Positions 9,687 to 18,245 of a stretch of 64,000 bases of DNA are shown piece by piece. A model generated the notes under the pieces. It searched no databases, was not told the origin of the DNA, and worked only from the letters and a program-made list of their open reading frames with translations. Within the stretch, counting starts at the first letter, position 1. The number at the start of each line of letters is the position of its first letter. Source of the stretch: Pseudomonas putida. GTDB lineage: Bacteria > Pseudomonadota > Gammaproteobacteria > Pseudomonadales > Pseudomonadaceae. The translations under genes and the position numbers were made by a program. Where the stretch lies: the NCBI GenBank assembly GCA_041879295.1, contig CP047152.1, positions 2,175,501 through 2,239,500 of the forward strand, read 5' to 3'.

Positions 9687-10064
9687 ATGAGTGAAGATGC
9701 ACAAGATGTGGTTCTGGTCGTCGAGGATGAACCGGCAATTCGCATGATTTTGCGCGATTACCTGGCGGGTGAGGGGTACCACGTCCTGGTGGCTGAAGAT
9801 GGCGAGCAGGCGTTTGCGATCCTGGCCAGCAAACCGCACCTGGACCTGATGGTGACGGACTTCCGTTTGCCGGGAGGGATCTCGGGCGTGGATATTGCCG
9901 AGCCCGCGGTGAAGTTGCGGCCAGACCTGAAGGTGATCTTCATCAGCGGCTACCCGGCGGAGATTCTCGAGTCTGGTAGCCCGATCACCCGCAAGGCACC
10001 TATCCTGGCCAAGCCGTTTGACCTGGATACCTTGCACGAGCAGATCCAGTCGCTGTTGCGCTGA
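9687..10064 (+). CDS. Stand-alone CheY-type response regulator
   Basis: 125 residues, one receiver domain: acidic pair in VVEDEP, acceptor Asp58 in MVTDFRLPGG, switch Ser in IFISGYP and Lys in LAKPFD. It has no output domain. It follows the receiver-kinase after 44 bases on the same strand and closes the signalling cluster. Its closest look-alike in the window is the divergently encoded receiver at 2966, so the two may bracket the same phosphorelay. Confidence 0.88.
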   Translation: MSEDAQDVVLVVEDEPAIRMILRDYLAGEGYHVLVAEDGEQAFAILASKPHLDLMVTDFRLPGGISGVDIAEPAVKLRPDLKVIFISGYPAEILESGSPITRKAPILAKPFDLDTLHEQIQSLLR

Positions 10065-10071
10065 GGCATCC

Positions 10072-10104
10072 GGCCTCTTCGCGGGGCAAGCCCGCGCAGA
10101 GGCC
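10072..10104. terminator. REP-derived hairpin between convergent genes
   Basis: GGCCTCT at 10072-10078 pairs with AGAGGCC at 10098-10104, with a nested GCGGG/CCCGC stem. It sits between the convergent receiver gene and the TetR gene. There is no T-run, so it is a REP-like hairpin that may act as a bidirectional transcript end. Confidence 0.5.
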
Positions 10105-10112
10105 ATGGCAGG

Positions 10113-10694
10113 CTATCGCAGCGTCCGCTCAATCCCGCCGACCAGCAAGTTTTCCATCAGCTCCAACCCCTGCTCTTCAGGCATTGCTTTAAGTAACCCC
10201 GGCAGTTGGTTGAGAAGCGTCGCCAGTACATGCGCTGTGGCGTCCAACGCTTGCCCCGGCAGTTTCGCTTGCGGTGCGATCAGGCGCAGCAATCCTGCCT
10301 CATAACGCTTGCGCAACGCTGCCAGGTGCGCCTGTTGCGCCTCACTCAAACAACACAAATCCCGCTCGGCCAGCCGAAACTGCAGCGGCCGCTCGGCATG
10401 CAGCTGCCAGTGCGCAGCAATCAGGCAGCTCAACGCCGATGCCCCACGGGCCATGGCCCGACGGGCCTGGTCCAGCGTGGCTTGCAGCTCTTCGTACAAC
10501 TCCTCGATCAAGTCGTACAGCAGGTCCTGCTTGCTGGAGAAGTGATGGTACAGCGAGCCGGCGGTCAGCCCCACATGGGCTGCCAGCTCGCGCATGCTGA
10601 CCTGGCCAAAGCCCTTTTCGGCAAACAATGCCAAGGCCCGGTCACGTCGCTCCTCAAAGTTGGCACAGCGCATTGCGGCATTGACCGGGGGCAT
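10113..10694 (-). CDS. TetR-family transcriptional regulator
   Basis: 193 residues. The N-terminal helix-turn-helix is clear (LFAEKGFGQVSMRELAAHVG, then GLTAGSLYHHFSSKQDLL). The ligand-binding half is unclassified. It is the last gene of a minus-strand operon with the 3-hydroxyacyl-CoA dehydrogenase and thiolase genes, 12 bases after the former, so it probably senses an acyl-CoA or related intermediate and controls this operon. Met8 at 10673 is an alternative start; the upstream ATG has GAGG about 10 bases before it. Confidence 0.88.
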   Translation of the reverse strand: MPPVNAAMRCANFEERRDRALALFAEKGFGQVSMRELAAHVGLTAGSLYHHFSSKQDLLYDLIEELYEELQATLDQARRAMARGASALSCLIAAHWQLHAERPLQFRLAERDLCCLSEAQQAHLAALRKRYEAGLLRLIAPQAKLPGQALDATAHVLATLLNQLPGLLKAMPEEQGLELMENLLVGGIERTLR

Positions 10695-10706
10695 GGCGCT
10701 TGGTCC

Positions 10707-11555
10707 TCAGTAGGTGAAGAAACCGCGACCGCTCTTGCGCCCCAGCCAGCCGGCCGCGACCATTTCCTTGAGCAGTGGAGCAGGGCGGTACTTGCTGTCG
10801 TTGAAGCCGTCATGGAAGGCCTCCATGATCGCCAGCAGGGTGTCCAGCCCAATCAGGTCGGCCAGGGCCAGCGGGCCGATCGGCTGGTTGCAGCCCAGGC
10901 GCATGCCGGTGTCGATGTCCTCTGCACTGGCCAGACCTTCCTGGCGTACGAAGATTGCCTCGTTGATCATCGGCACCAGGATGCGGTTGACCACGAAGCC
11001 CGGGCGATTGCCGGCGGTGATCGGGGTCTTGCCGACTTTTTCGGTCACCACCAGCGCTTGGGCGTAGGTGTGGTCGCTGGTCTGCAGGCCACGAATGATC
11101 TCCACCAGCGCCATCATCGGTACCGGGTTGAAGAAGTGCACACCAATGAAGCGTTCGGGGTGCTCGATGCTCGCGGCCAGTTGAGTCACTGACAGCGACG
11201 AGGTGTTGGTGGCGATCAGGCAGTCGGCGGCGACGTTGGCTGCCACCTGCTGCAGGATGCGTTGCTTGAGCTGCAGGTTCTCGGTAGCCGCCTCGATCAC
11301 CAGGTGGGCAGTGCTGAGCTGGGTGTAGTCGGTGCTGGTGCGGATGCGGGCTTTGGCGGCTGCGGCTTTGTCGGCGTCGAGGGTGCCTTTGCTGACCTGG
11401 CGCTCAAGGTTCTTGCTCAAGGTGGCCACGCCGCGCTCAAGCGCTGCATCGGAAACATCCACCAGCAGCACCTGGTAGCCGGCAATTGCGCACACTTGGG
11501 CAATGCCGTTGCCCATGGTGCCAGCGCCGATCACGGCGATCTGTTCAATGCTCAT
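10707..11555 (-). CDS. 3-hydroxybutyryl-CoA (3-hydroxyacyl-CoA) dehydrogenase
   Basis: 282 residues, the usual length of the single-function enzyme. The NAD-binding motif is at residues 7-12 (VIGAGTMGNGIA), the FFNP motif (VHFFNPVPMM) holds the catalytic His, and the C-terminal domain is of the 3HCDH type. It oxidises (S)-3-hydroxyacyl-CoA with NAD to 3-ketoacyl-CoA, the substrate of the thiolase encoded 13 bases upstream. A GGGAGG ribosome site lies seven bases before the ATG. It probably serves short-chain or branched acyl-CoA breakdown. Confidence 0.92.
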   Translation of the reverse strand: MSIEQIAVIGAGTMGNGIAQVCAIAGYQVLLVDVSDAALERGVATLSKNLERQVSKGTLDADKAAAAKARIRTSTDYTQLSTAHLVIEAATENLQLKQRILQQVAANVAADCLIATNTSSLSVTQLAASIEHPERFIGVHFFNPVPMMALVEIIRGLQTSDHTYAQALVVTEKVGKTPITAGNRPGFVVNRILVPMINEAIFVRQEGLASAEDIDTGMRLGCNQPIGPLALADLIGLDTLLAIMEAFHDGFNDSKYRPAPLLKEMVAAGWLGRKSGRGFFTY

Positions 11556-11568
11556 GTGTCAGCCTCCC

Positions 11569-12753
11569 TCAGACGCGCTCGAACACGACGGCGATACCTT
11601 GGCCACCGCCGATACACATCGTGGCCAGGGCGTAGCGGCCCTGGATGCGCTGCAGCTCATGGATGGCCTTGGTGGCGATGATCGCACCGGTGGCACCCAC
11701 CGGGTGGCCCAGGGAAATGCCCGAGCCGTTGGGGTTGACCTTTTCCGGGTCGAAGCCCAGCTCGCGGGCAACGGCACAGGCCTGGGCGGCGAAGGCCTCG
11801 TTGGACTCGATCACATCCAGGTCTTGTAGGTTCAGGCCGGTTTTTTCCAGCACTTTGCGGGTGGCGGGGATCGGCCCCAGGCCCATCAGCTCAGGTTCCA
11901 CCCCGGCGTGGGCATAGCCCACCAGGCGTGCCAGTGGCTTCAGGCCCAGGCGGCGTACCGCGTCACCTGTGGCCAACACCAGGCCGGCGGCGCCATCGTT
12001 GATACCGCTGGCGTTGCCGGCGGTGACGGTACCGTCTTTCTTGAATACCGGCTTCATACCGGCCAGTTGCTCGGCGGTTACATCAGCACGCACATGCTCG
12101 TCGACACTGAACTGCACGCTGCCCTTGCGGGTTTTCAGCTCCAACGCAACGATCTGGCTGGCGAAGCGGCCCTCGGCAATGGCCCGAGCAGCGCGGCGCT
12201 GGCTGGTCAGGGCCAATTCGTCCTGCATTTCGCGGGTAATACCGTGTTTGGCCGAAACGTTCTCGGCGGTAATGCCCATGTGGAAGTGCTGGAACGGGTC
12301 CTGCAGCACGCCGACGGTATAGTCGATGCCTTGCAGATCACCCATGCGTGCACCCCAGCGCGCTTGTGGCAGCAGGTAAGGGCCACGGCTCATGGATTCG
12401 GCGCCGGCCGCGACGGCCACGTCGGTGTCGCCCAGCAACAGGCCCTGGGCCGCAGAGACAATGGCCTGCAGGCCAGAGCCGCACAGGCGGTTGACGTTGA
12501 ATGCCGGCGTTTCCTTGGGGATGCCGGCGTTCATTGCCGCTACCCGTGCCAGATAGGCGTCACGCGGTTCGGTGGGGATTACCGTGCCCATCACCAGGTG
12601 GCCGACTTGCTCGGCGGCCAGGCCCGAACGCTCGATGGCGGCGCGGGTCACGGCGCTGGCCAGGTCGGCCAGTGGCAGGTCCTTGAGGGAACCGCCGAAG
12701 CCACCAATGGCTGAACGGACGGCACTGACGACGTAGATTTCTGCGCTGCTCAT
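11569..12753 (-). CDS. Acetyl-CoA acyltransferase (thiolase)
   Basis: 394 residues, a full-length thiolase. The start at 12753 is preceded by GGAG six bases away and begins MSSAEIYVVSAVRSAIG, the normal thiolase N-terminus; the frame stays open upstream but is not protein-like. Catalytic Cys91 is in NRLCGSGLQA, the His is in GISLGHPVGATGA, and the second Cys is in TMCIGGGQG. It cleaves 3-ketoacyl-CoA to acetyl-CoA plus a shortened acyl-CoA. First gene of the operon with dehydrogenase and TetR; divergent from an AraC-type regulator. Confidence 0.93.
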   Translation of the reverse strand: MSSAEIYVVSAVRSAIGGFGGSLKDLPLADLASAVTRAAIERSGLAAEQVGHLVMGTVIPTEPRDAYLARVAAMNAGIPKETPAFNVNRLCGSGLQAIVSAAQGLLLGDTDVAVAAGAESMSRGPYLLPQARWGARMGDLQGIDYTVGVLQDPFQHFHMGITAENVSAKHGITREMQDELALTSQRRAARAIAEGRFASQIVALELKTRKGSVQFSVDEHVRADVTAEQLAGMKPVFKKDGTVTAGNASGINDGAAGLVLATGDAVRRLGLKPLARLVGYAHAGVEPELMGLGPIPATRKVLEKTGLNLQDLDVIESNEAFAAQACAVARELGFDPEKVNPNGSGISLGHPVGATGAIIATKAIHELQRIQGRYALATMCIGGGQGIAVVFERV

Positions 12754-12881
12754 AAGGGCTCCGATTGCGAAGGCGTGGCGGGACCGGGCCAGGCTCTGCG
12801 AGAATGGTCGGCGGCCCCGAAGTGGGTTCGAGTCTAGGCAAAGGCTCTGTTGCAGCCTATGCCGGATCTGTTCAAAGAACC

Positions 12882-12896
12882 TGGCACTTTTTGCCA
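12882..12896. promoter_or_regulatory. Inverted repeat TGGCA-N5-TGCCA in the thiolase/AraC intergenic region
   Basis: A perfect 5-base inverted repeat with a T-rich spacer lies 26 bases before the AraC gene and about 130 bases before the thiolase gene. It could be an operator for one of the adjacent regulators, but with five-base arms chance is possible. Confidence 0.3.
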
Positions 12897-12921
12897 CTCA
12901 GCATAGACAGCGAAAACCGCC

Positions 12922-13932
12922 ATGCGCGAAAGCGATTCAGTCGCCGTGTACTTTCTCAACGCCATGCTCCACGCTTTGCGCGACACCCCCGCCGAGCGTG
13001 ATGCCCAGCTGCTTGCGGTGGGCATCGCCCCGCAGCTGCTCGATCAGCCTCAGGCACGGGTGCCGGCCAAGGCGTTCGCCCAGCTGTGGCTGGCGTTGAT
13101 CCAGCGCCTTGACGATGAGTTCTTTGGCCTCGACAGCCATGGCATGCCGCTGGGCAGTTTCGCCCTGATTTGTCGGGGTTTGATCCTCGAGCCGAACCTG
13201 GAAAAGGCCTTGCGCCAGTGCATGGGGGGCTTCGGCCTGTTCCTGCGTGACCTGCATGGCAGCCTGACGGTACGTGGCGGGCGGGCGCTGATCAGTGTGC
13301 AGTCGAACATTGCCGACCCCTTGACCCGGGTCTATGCCGAGGAAACCTACCTGGTGCTGATGATCGGCATGCTGTGCTGGCTGGCCGGGCGGCGGATTGC
13401 CATCGACCGCACGGAGCTCGCAGTGTCGCGCCCGGCCCAGGAGGACGACTTGCTGCTGTGGGGGCCGGACCTGCGCCTGGGCAGCGGACGCACCGAGGTG
13501 GAGTTCGACAGTGCTTACCTGCGCCTGCCGGTGGTGCAGGACCGGGCGGCTTTGAAGACCTTCCTGCGCAGCGCGCCGCAGGGCCTGGTGATCCGCTTTC
13601 GCAATCAGAATGGGCTGGTGGCTGAGGTGTATCGGCACCTGCGGGCATTGCGCTATGGGCAGTGGCCGACATTGGCCGCGCTGGCGCAGCAGCAGGGGAT
13701 CAGTGCCAGTACCTTTCGCCGGCAGCTGGAGCGGGAAGGGCGTTCGTACCAGCAGATCAAGGATGAAGTGCGCCGGGCCATGGCCTTCGAGCGGCTGCGC
13801 GAAGGCACGTTGAGCATTGCCGAAATTGCCGAGCAGGCGGGGTTTCAGGAACCGAGTGCCTTCCACCGGGCGTTCAAGAAGTGGACCGGGCAGAGCCCTG
13901 GGAGCTACCGGGCGCGGCTGGCCGGCCGTTGA
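12922..13932 (+). CDS. AraC-family transcriptional regulator
   Basis: 336 residues, with the arabinose-binding-like N-terminal domain of OruR/ArgR-type regulators (about residues 20-200) and a C-terminal double helix-turn-helix (LAQQQGISASTFRRQLEREG, then IAEIAEQAGFQEPSAFHRAF and GQSPGSYR). It is divergent from the thiolase operon across 168 bases and is likely to activate it. The effector is not evident. The 3' end runs directly into the REP array. Confidence 0.9.
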   Translation: MRESDSVAVYFLNAMLHALRDTPAERDAQLLAVGIAPQLLDQPQARVPAKAFAQLWLALIQRLDDEFFGLDSHGMPLGSFALICRGLILEPNLEKALRQCMGGFGLFLRDLHGSLTVRGGRALISVQSNIADPLTRVYAEETYLVLMIGMLCWLAGRRIAIDRTELAVSRPAQEDDLLLWGPDLRLGSGRTEVEFDSAYLRLPVVQDRAALKTFLRSAPQGLVIRFRNQNGLVAEVYRHLRALRYGQWPTLAALAQQQGISASTFRRQLEREGRSYQQIKDEVRRAMAFERLREGTLSIAEIAEQAGFQEPSAFHRAFKKWTGQSPGSYRARLAGR

Positions 13933-13941
13933 TGTGTCGTC

Positions 13942-14400
13942 TGTGCCGGCCCTTTCGCGGGTAAACCCGCTCCTACAGGTGCCGGGTGACCTTGAAACCT
14001 GCGCTGTCCCTGTAGGAGCGGGCTTGCCCGCGAAGCAACCAACGTGGTGGATGGCACCGGCTCTGCCGGTGTTCGCGGGTAAACCCGCTCCTACAGGTGC
14101 CGGGTGACCTTGAAACCTGCGCTGTCCCTGTAGGAGCGGGCTTGCCCGCGAAGCAACCAACGCGGTGGATGGCACCGGCTCTGCCGGTGTTCGCGGGTAA
14201 ACCCGCTCCTACAGGTGCCGAGTGACCTTGAAACCTGCGCTGTCCCTGTAGGAGCGGGCTTGCCCGCGAAGAAACCAACGCGGTGGATGGCACCGGCTCT
14301 GCCGGTGTTCGCGGGTAAACCCGCTCCTACAGGTAACGAGTGACCTTGACGGCTGCGCTGTACCTGTGGGAGCGGGCTTGCCCGCGAACAGGCCTGCACA
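13942..14400. repeat. Tandem REP (BIME-like) array, about four copies of a 118-bp unit
   Basis: The REP core CGCGGGTAAACCCGCTCC starts at 13956, 14074, 14192 and 14310, exactly 118 bases apart. Each unit carries one REP in each orientation (the second as GGAGCGGGCTTGCCCGCG) plus a spacer with ACCGGCTCTGCCGGT. Copies differ by only a few bases, so amplification is recent or conversion is active. It fills the gap between the convergent AraC and CMD-family genes. Open frames across it are low-complexity reads of the repeat. Confidence 0.93.
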
Positions 14401-14415
14401 GGCCACCCGAAAGGA

Positions 14416-14853
14416 TCAGGCCGGCACCATGGCAAAGCCGACGCCGAACCGGTTCCAGGCATTGATGGTGGCAATTGCCAAAGTCAGGTTGGCCACCTCG
14501 GCTGGCTCGAAGTGTTCCCGCAGGGCTTCATATTGCGCCTGCGGCGCGCCCTGCTCTGGCAAGCGGGTCAGGCTCTCGACCCAGGCCAGCGCAGCACGTT
14601 CACGCGGCGTGAAGTAGCTGGTTTCCTGCCACACGCACAGGGTCTGCAAGCGTGCTTCGGTCTCACCGGCCTTGCGTGCATCGTTGGCGTGCAGGTTGAC
14701 GCAGTAGGCGCAGCCGTTGATCTGCGACGCGCGCAGGCGTATCAGCTCCAGCAGCGAGTTTTCAAGGCCGCTGTTGGCCAGGGCCTGCTCCAGGCCGACC
14801 ATGGCTTTGTAGGCTTGCGGCGCGTGTCTGGCCCATTCGATACGGTTGTGCAT
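14416..14853 (-). CDS. Carboxymuconolactone decarboxylase/AhpD-family protein
   Basis: 145 residues. The start at 14853 has GGAG six bases upstream (an in-frame ATG further upstream is less likely). The AhpD-like motif Cys48-x2-Cys51-x3-His55 (NGCAYCVNLH) is intact, which favours a peroxidase or thiol-disulfide role over true lactone decarboxylation. Its position between a REP array and a divergent MFS gene gives no pathway. The family often handles peroxide or alkyl-hydroperoxide stress. Confidence 0.85.
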   Translation of the reverse strand: MHNRIEWARHAPQAYKAMVGLEQALANSGLENSLLELIRLRASQINGCAYCVNLHANDARKAGETEARLQTLCVWQETSYFTPRERAALAWVESLTRLPEQGAPQAQYEALREHFEPAEVANLTLAIATINAWNRFGVGFAMVPA

Positions 14854-15052
14854 GGCAGTCTCCAAAGTGCGGGGTGGGTATGGCGCTACTGTAGCGCCGC
14901 TCATTGGTCACCCCGATAGCCAATTTTGCGCATAAGCGGGAGGCCAATCGCCCATTCAGGTGGCCACTGACCTGCATCCAATCTCTTCATTTCTGCCAAG
15001 CCAGCCGAGCCGGGATAATGGCCAGTTCCTGCTTCAAGAGAACCGATTCACA

Positions 15053-16249
15053 ATGAGAGCTGCATTGAACCTGTTGCTGGTGATCCTGCTGGCGTTGAAC
15101 CTGCGGCCGATCCTGACCAGTATCGGCCCGTTACTCGAACCCATGCGCGCCAGCACCGGCCTGGGTTACCAGCAGGCCGCCCTGCTGACGGCGCTACCGG
15201 TGCTGTGCATGGGCCTGGTGCCCCTGTTGCAACCGTGGCTGCGACGCTGGGTCAGCGAGCATGGTGGCATGCTTGCAGGCCTGGCCGCGATTGCCTTGGC
15301 CTGCCTGTGGCGCCTGCAACTGGACAGTGCCTGGGCGCTGATCGCCAGTGCGCTGGTCGCCGGCCTGGGCGTGGCGGTGGTGCAGGGCATGATGCCGGGG
15401 CTGGTCAACCGCTGGTTCCCCGGGCGTCTGGCCGGGGCAATGGGGCTGTACTCGGCGGCGTTGATGAGCGGCGGCGGCTTGGCTGCAGTACTCGGTCCAC
15501 ACATCAGCGGCCATTTCGGTTACTGGCAGGCGGGCCTGGGCGTTTGGGCTGTCCCGGCCGTGCTGGCGGTGCTGGCCTGGGCCGTGCTGCGGCCAAGGCA
15601 GGAGGCGCCAAAGCTGTCTGGGGTCGCAGGCGGGCACTGGTTCGGCACCCGCCGGGCGTGGTTGCTGGCCTTGTACTTCGGCCTGATCAATGGCGGCTAT
15701 ACCAGCATGGTGGCCTGGTTGCCGGCTTACCACATCGAACACGGCGGCAGCGCCCAGGGCGGCGCCGACCTGGTGGGCTTGATGACCGTCTTCCAGGTGC
15801 TCGGTGCGCTCGGCTTGCCGCTGCTGCTGCGACGTTGGACAGACAGGCGTCCAGGGCTGTGGTTGGCGTTGACGATCCAGCTGGCGGGCTTCCTGGGGCT
15901 TCTGCTGATACCTACGGCGGCTTCCGGGTTTTGGGTAGCCATGATCGGCTTTGGCTTGGGTGCCTGTTTCAGCCAGTGCCTGACGTTGACCCTGGAACAC
16001 CTGAAAACGCCTGCCGAGGCCGGCAGCCTGGCGGCGTTCGTACAGGGCATCGGCTTTATCATCACCGGCATCGTGCCGTATATCACCGGTTGGTTGCGGG
16101 ATGTCAGTGGCGACTTCCAGGCTTCTTGGACGCTGTTGACCGTGACCGTGCTGGCAATGCTGCTGGTGACCGCGTGCTTCAACCCGCGCGGCTATACGGC
16201 AGCCATTGCCCGCCCGACTGCAACAGGCAAGGCCGCAGCAATCAACTGA
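15053..16249 (+). CDS. CynX/NimT-type MFS transporter
   Basis: 398 residues with about 12 hydrophobic segments. It resembles the cyanate/nitroimidazole transporter group (LNLRPILTSIGPLL near the N-terminus is the family signature; a second half begins near LLALYFGLINGGYTSMVAWLP). The start at 15053 is chosen because it opens the first membrane helix; the ribosome site is weak (AAGAGAA). Substrate unknown. It converges on the MocR gene with an 8-base overlap of coding ends. Confidence 0.85.
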   Translation: MRAALNLLLVILLALNLRPILTSIGPLLEPMRASTGLGYQQAALLTALPVLCMGLVPLLQPWLRRWVSEHGGMLAGLAAIALACLWRLQLDSAWALIASALVAGLGVAVVQGMMPGLVNRWFPGRLAGAMGLYSAALMSGGGLAAVLGPHISGHFGYWQAGLGVWAVPAVLAVLAWAVLRPRQEAPKLSGVAGGHWFGTRRAWLLALYFGLINGGYTSMVAWLPAYHIEHGGSAQGGADLVGLMTVFQVLGALGLPLLLRRWTDRRPGLWLALTIQLAGFLGLLLIPTAASGFWVAMIGFGLGACFSQCLTLTLEHLKTPAEAGSLAAFVQGIGFIITGIVPYITGWLRDVSGDFQASWTLLTVTVLAMLLVTACFNPRGYTAAIARPTATGKAAAIN

Positions 16250-17675
16250 GGCGTTGCAGGGTATCGCGCACCCGGTCCAGCGCCGGGTCGATATCCAGCA
16301 GTTCGATGGCGCCGAAGCCCATCAACAGCCCCGGCCGTACCGGCGCCTCGCTGAAGAATGGCGCCAGTGAATACAGGCCGACTTCTACCTTGCGCGCGAG
16401 ATTGGCCAGCAGCTCCACATCCACCCCAGGTGTAGCCAAGGCACTGAGGTGGAAGCCGGCGCTGGCCGGGATGGTGCGGAACCACGGTGCCAGATCGCCG
16501 CCCAGGCGCGCCAGGATGCGCTCGCGGCGTGCGCTGTAGACCTCGTGGCAGCGGCGGATGTGCTTGTTCAGGTGGCCTTCGCCAAGGAAGCGCGCGAGCG
16601 CCCACTGCAGCAGGGTAGGGCTGTGCCAATCGCTGAGGTGCTTGGCCACGCAAGCGGCCTGCAGTACGGCAGGCGGCAATACGGCATAACCCAGGCGCAG
16701 CTCGGGCAGCAAGGTCTTGGAGAAGGTCCCGACATAGGCGACCAGCCCATGCCGGTCCAGGCGCTGCAGCGCGTCCGAGGCTGGCCCGTGGTAGCGGAAT
16801 TCACAGTCGTAGTCGTCTTCGATGATCAGTGCACCCAGCTCGGCGGCCCGCGCCAGCAGGGCATGCCGGCGTGGCTCGCTCATCGGCATGCCCAGTGGGA
16901 ACTGGTGTGAGGGTGTTACGTAGATCAGCCGGGTGCCTTCGGCGATCTGTTCCACGCACAGGCCCTCATCATCCACTGGCACCGATTGCAGGCGTGCACC
17001 CAGGGCCAGGAACAATTGCCGTGCCGGCGGGTAGCCAGGATCTTCCATGGCCACCTGGCAGCCCGGTTCGACCAGCACCCGGGCGATCAGGTCCAGCGCT
17101 TGCTGGGCGCCGTTGCATACCAGCAGGTCGGCTGCGCTGCAGTGCACCCCGCGTGAGTAGGCGATGTGGTGGGCAATGGCTTCGCGCAGTTCCGGCAAGC
17201 CCTGGGCCGGGAATTGTCGCTCGGCGTGGCGCTGGCTACGGCGCAGGGCGTAGTTCAGGCAACTGCGCCATTGGTCGAACGGGAACTGTGCCTTGCTCGA
17301 AGCACCACCGACGAAGTCATAGCGCGATGGCGCCTGCAACTGGCGTTGGCTGAGCACGGTGGCGCGCTGCTGCCAGCGCTCGAGGGATGCGGCGCCGGCC
17401 AGGGGGATGGTGGCTGATTCGTTGCTGCGCAGCGGATGGCGTGGGGTGACGAATGTGCCACGGCCGACCACGCCGTTGAGCAGGTTATCGTAGGTCAGCC
17501 GCGAATAGGCCTCGGCCACTGTCTTGCGCGATACGCCCAGTTGTTCAGCCAGCAGACGGGTGGGCGGCAGTTGGGAGCCGGCGGCCAGGTGGCCGCTGTC
17601 GATACCGTCGCGCAGTTGCTGGTAAAGCTGATCGGCCAGGCCTTTGCGGCCCTCCAGGCGAATGTGCAGTTCCAT
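16242..17675 (-). CDS. MocR/PdxR-type regulator (GntR HTH fused to aminotransferase fold)
   Basis: 477 residues. The N-terminal winged helix (about residues 10-75: DQLYQQLRDGIDSGHLAAG, LPPTRLLAEQLGVSRKTVAEAY) is followed by a fold-type-I aminotransferase domain with the PLP lysine at about Lys320 (YVGTFSKTLLP) and YVTPSHQFPLG. MocR proteins use PLP or amine ligands to control nearby amino-acid, vitamin B6 or transport genes. The neighbouring MFS gene is convergent, so its target is not obvious; self-regulation from 17676-17766 is possible. Confidence 0.92.
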   Translation of the reverse strand: MELHIRLEGRKGLADQLYQQLRDGIDSGHLAAGSQLPPTRLLAEQLGVSRKTVAEAYSRLTYDNLLNGVVGRGTFVTPRHPLRSNESATIPLAGAASLERWQQRATVLSQRQLQAPSRYDFVGGASSKAQFPFDQWRSCLNYALRRSQRHAERQFPAQGLPELREAIAHHIAYSRGVHCSAADLLVCNGAQQALDLIARVLVEPGCQVAMEDPGYPPARQLFLALGARLQSVPVDDEGLCVEQIAEGTRLIYVTPSHQFPLGMPMSEPRRHALLARAAELGALIIEDDYDCEFRYHGPASDALQRLDRHGLVAYVGTFSKTLLPELRLGYAVLPPAVLQAACVAKHLSDWHSPTLLQWALARFLGEGHLNKHIRRCHEVYSARRERILARLGGDLAPWFRTIPASAGFHLSALATPGVDVELLANLARKVEVGLYSLAPFFSEAPVRPGLLMGFGAIELLDIDPALDRVRDTLQRLS

Positions 17676-17766
17676 GGGCGGGTCCGGAGCGGAGGATTGC
17701 TCAGGATAGCGGATTGGCTGCGACTCAGGTGCTTGTCACAGGCTGCGATGATGCCACGTCAACCGC

Positions 17767-18105
17767 TCAGAACCGGGCGGTACTGACAGTGATATAGCCT
17801 TTTTCTGCCAGGGAAATGCGTATCACGGTTTCATCTTCCGGCGCGTTGCGGTTGCGCTTGATGCGCACGCCTTCTACCGTCGAAGCCTTCATATGCTCTG
17901 AAATGGCCCGCCCGTTCGCGTCGAAGAACACCTCGCTGGCCAGCAACTCGATACGTTCGATCAATTGCCGTGAATGTTCATCGGTGGCGCAGAAGAACAT
18001 GACGCCCGACAAATGCGGGTCGTCGTCGGGGTTGGTCATGTCATGGGCCAACATTTCGCGCAGACTGCTGCGCAGTTCGGCGATGGGGCGGGCGTACGGG
18101 TGCAT
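17767..18105 (-). CDS. Conserved hypothetical protein
   Basis: 112 residues; not recognised. The start at 18105 is chosen because a strong GGAGG lies six bases upstream. The protein is soluble, acidic in the middle (NPDDDPH), has an ATDEHSRQLIERIELLASE helix and ends in beta-like ISLAEKGYITVSTARF. It is on the same strand as the glc operon, 140 bases after glcG, so it could be read through from it. No membrane segment or signal peptide. Confidence 0.7.
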   Translation of the reverse strand: MHPYARPIAELRSSLREMLAHDMTNPDDDPHLSGVMFFCATDEHSRQLIERIELLASEVFFDANGRAISEHMKASTVEGVRIKRNRNAPEDETVIRISLAEKGYITVSTARF

Positions 18106-18245
18106 GCGGAGCCTCCTCTGGATCGCGACCTTGCGTCCTCCAGCGCCGATCATGTTTTCTCTGGGTAGGGACATCAAGTAAGGCGCTTCTGAGGCTCGTG
18201 TAGGAAATGCCTTTAAGGTGCTGAGGCGGGGGCGAATCGCAGGAT

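Noticed and set aside
12882..12896. TGGCA...TGCCA considered as a sigma-54 promoter
   Set aside because: GG and GC are eight bases apart instead of ten; kept only as an inverted repeat.
13942..14400. CRISPR-like repeated region
   Set aside because: Period is 118 bases, the repeats are paired REP palindromes and the spacers are nearly identical, unlike unique CRISPR spacers; no cas genes.
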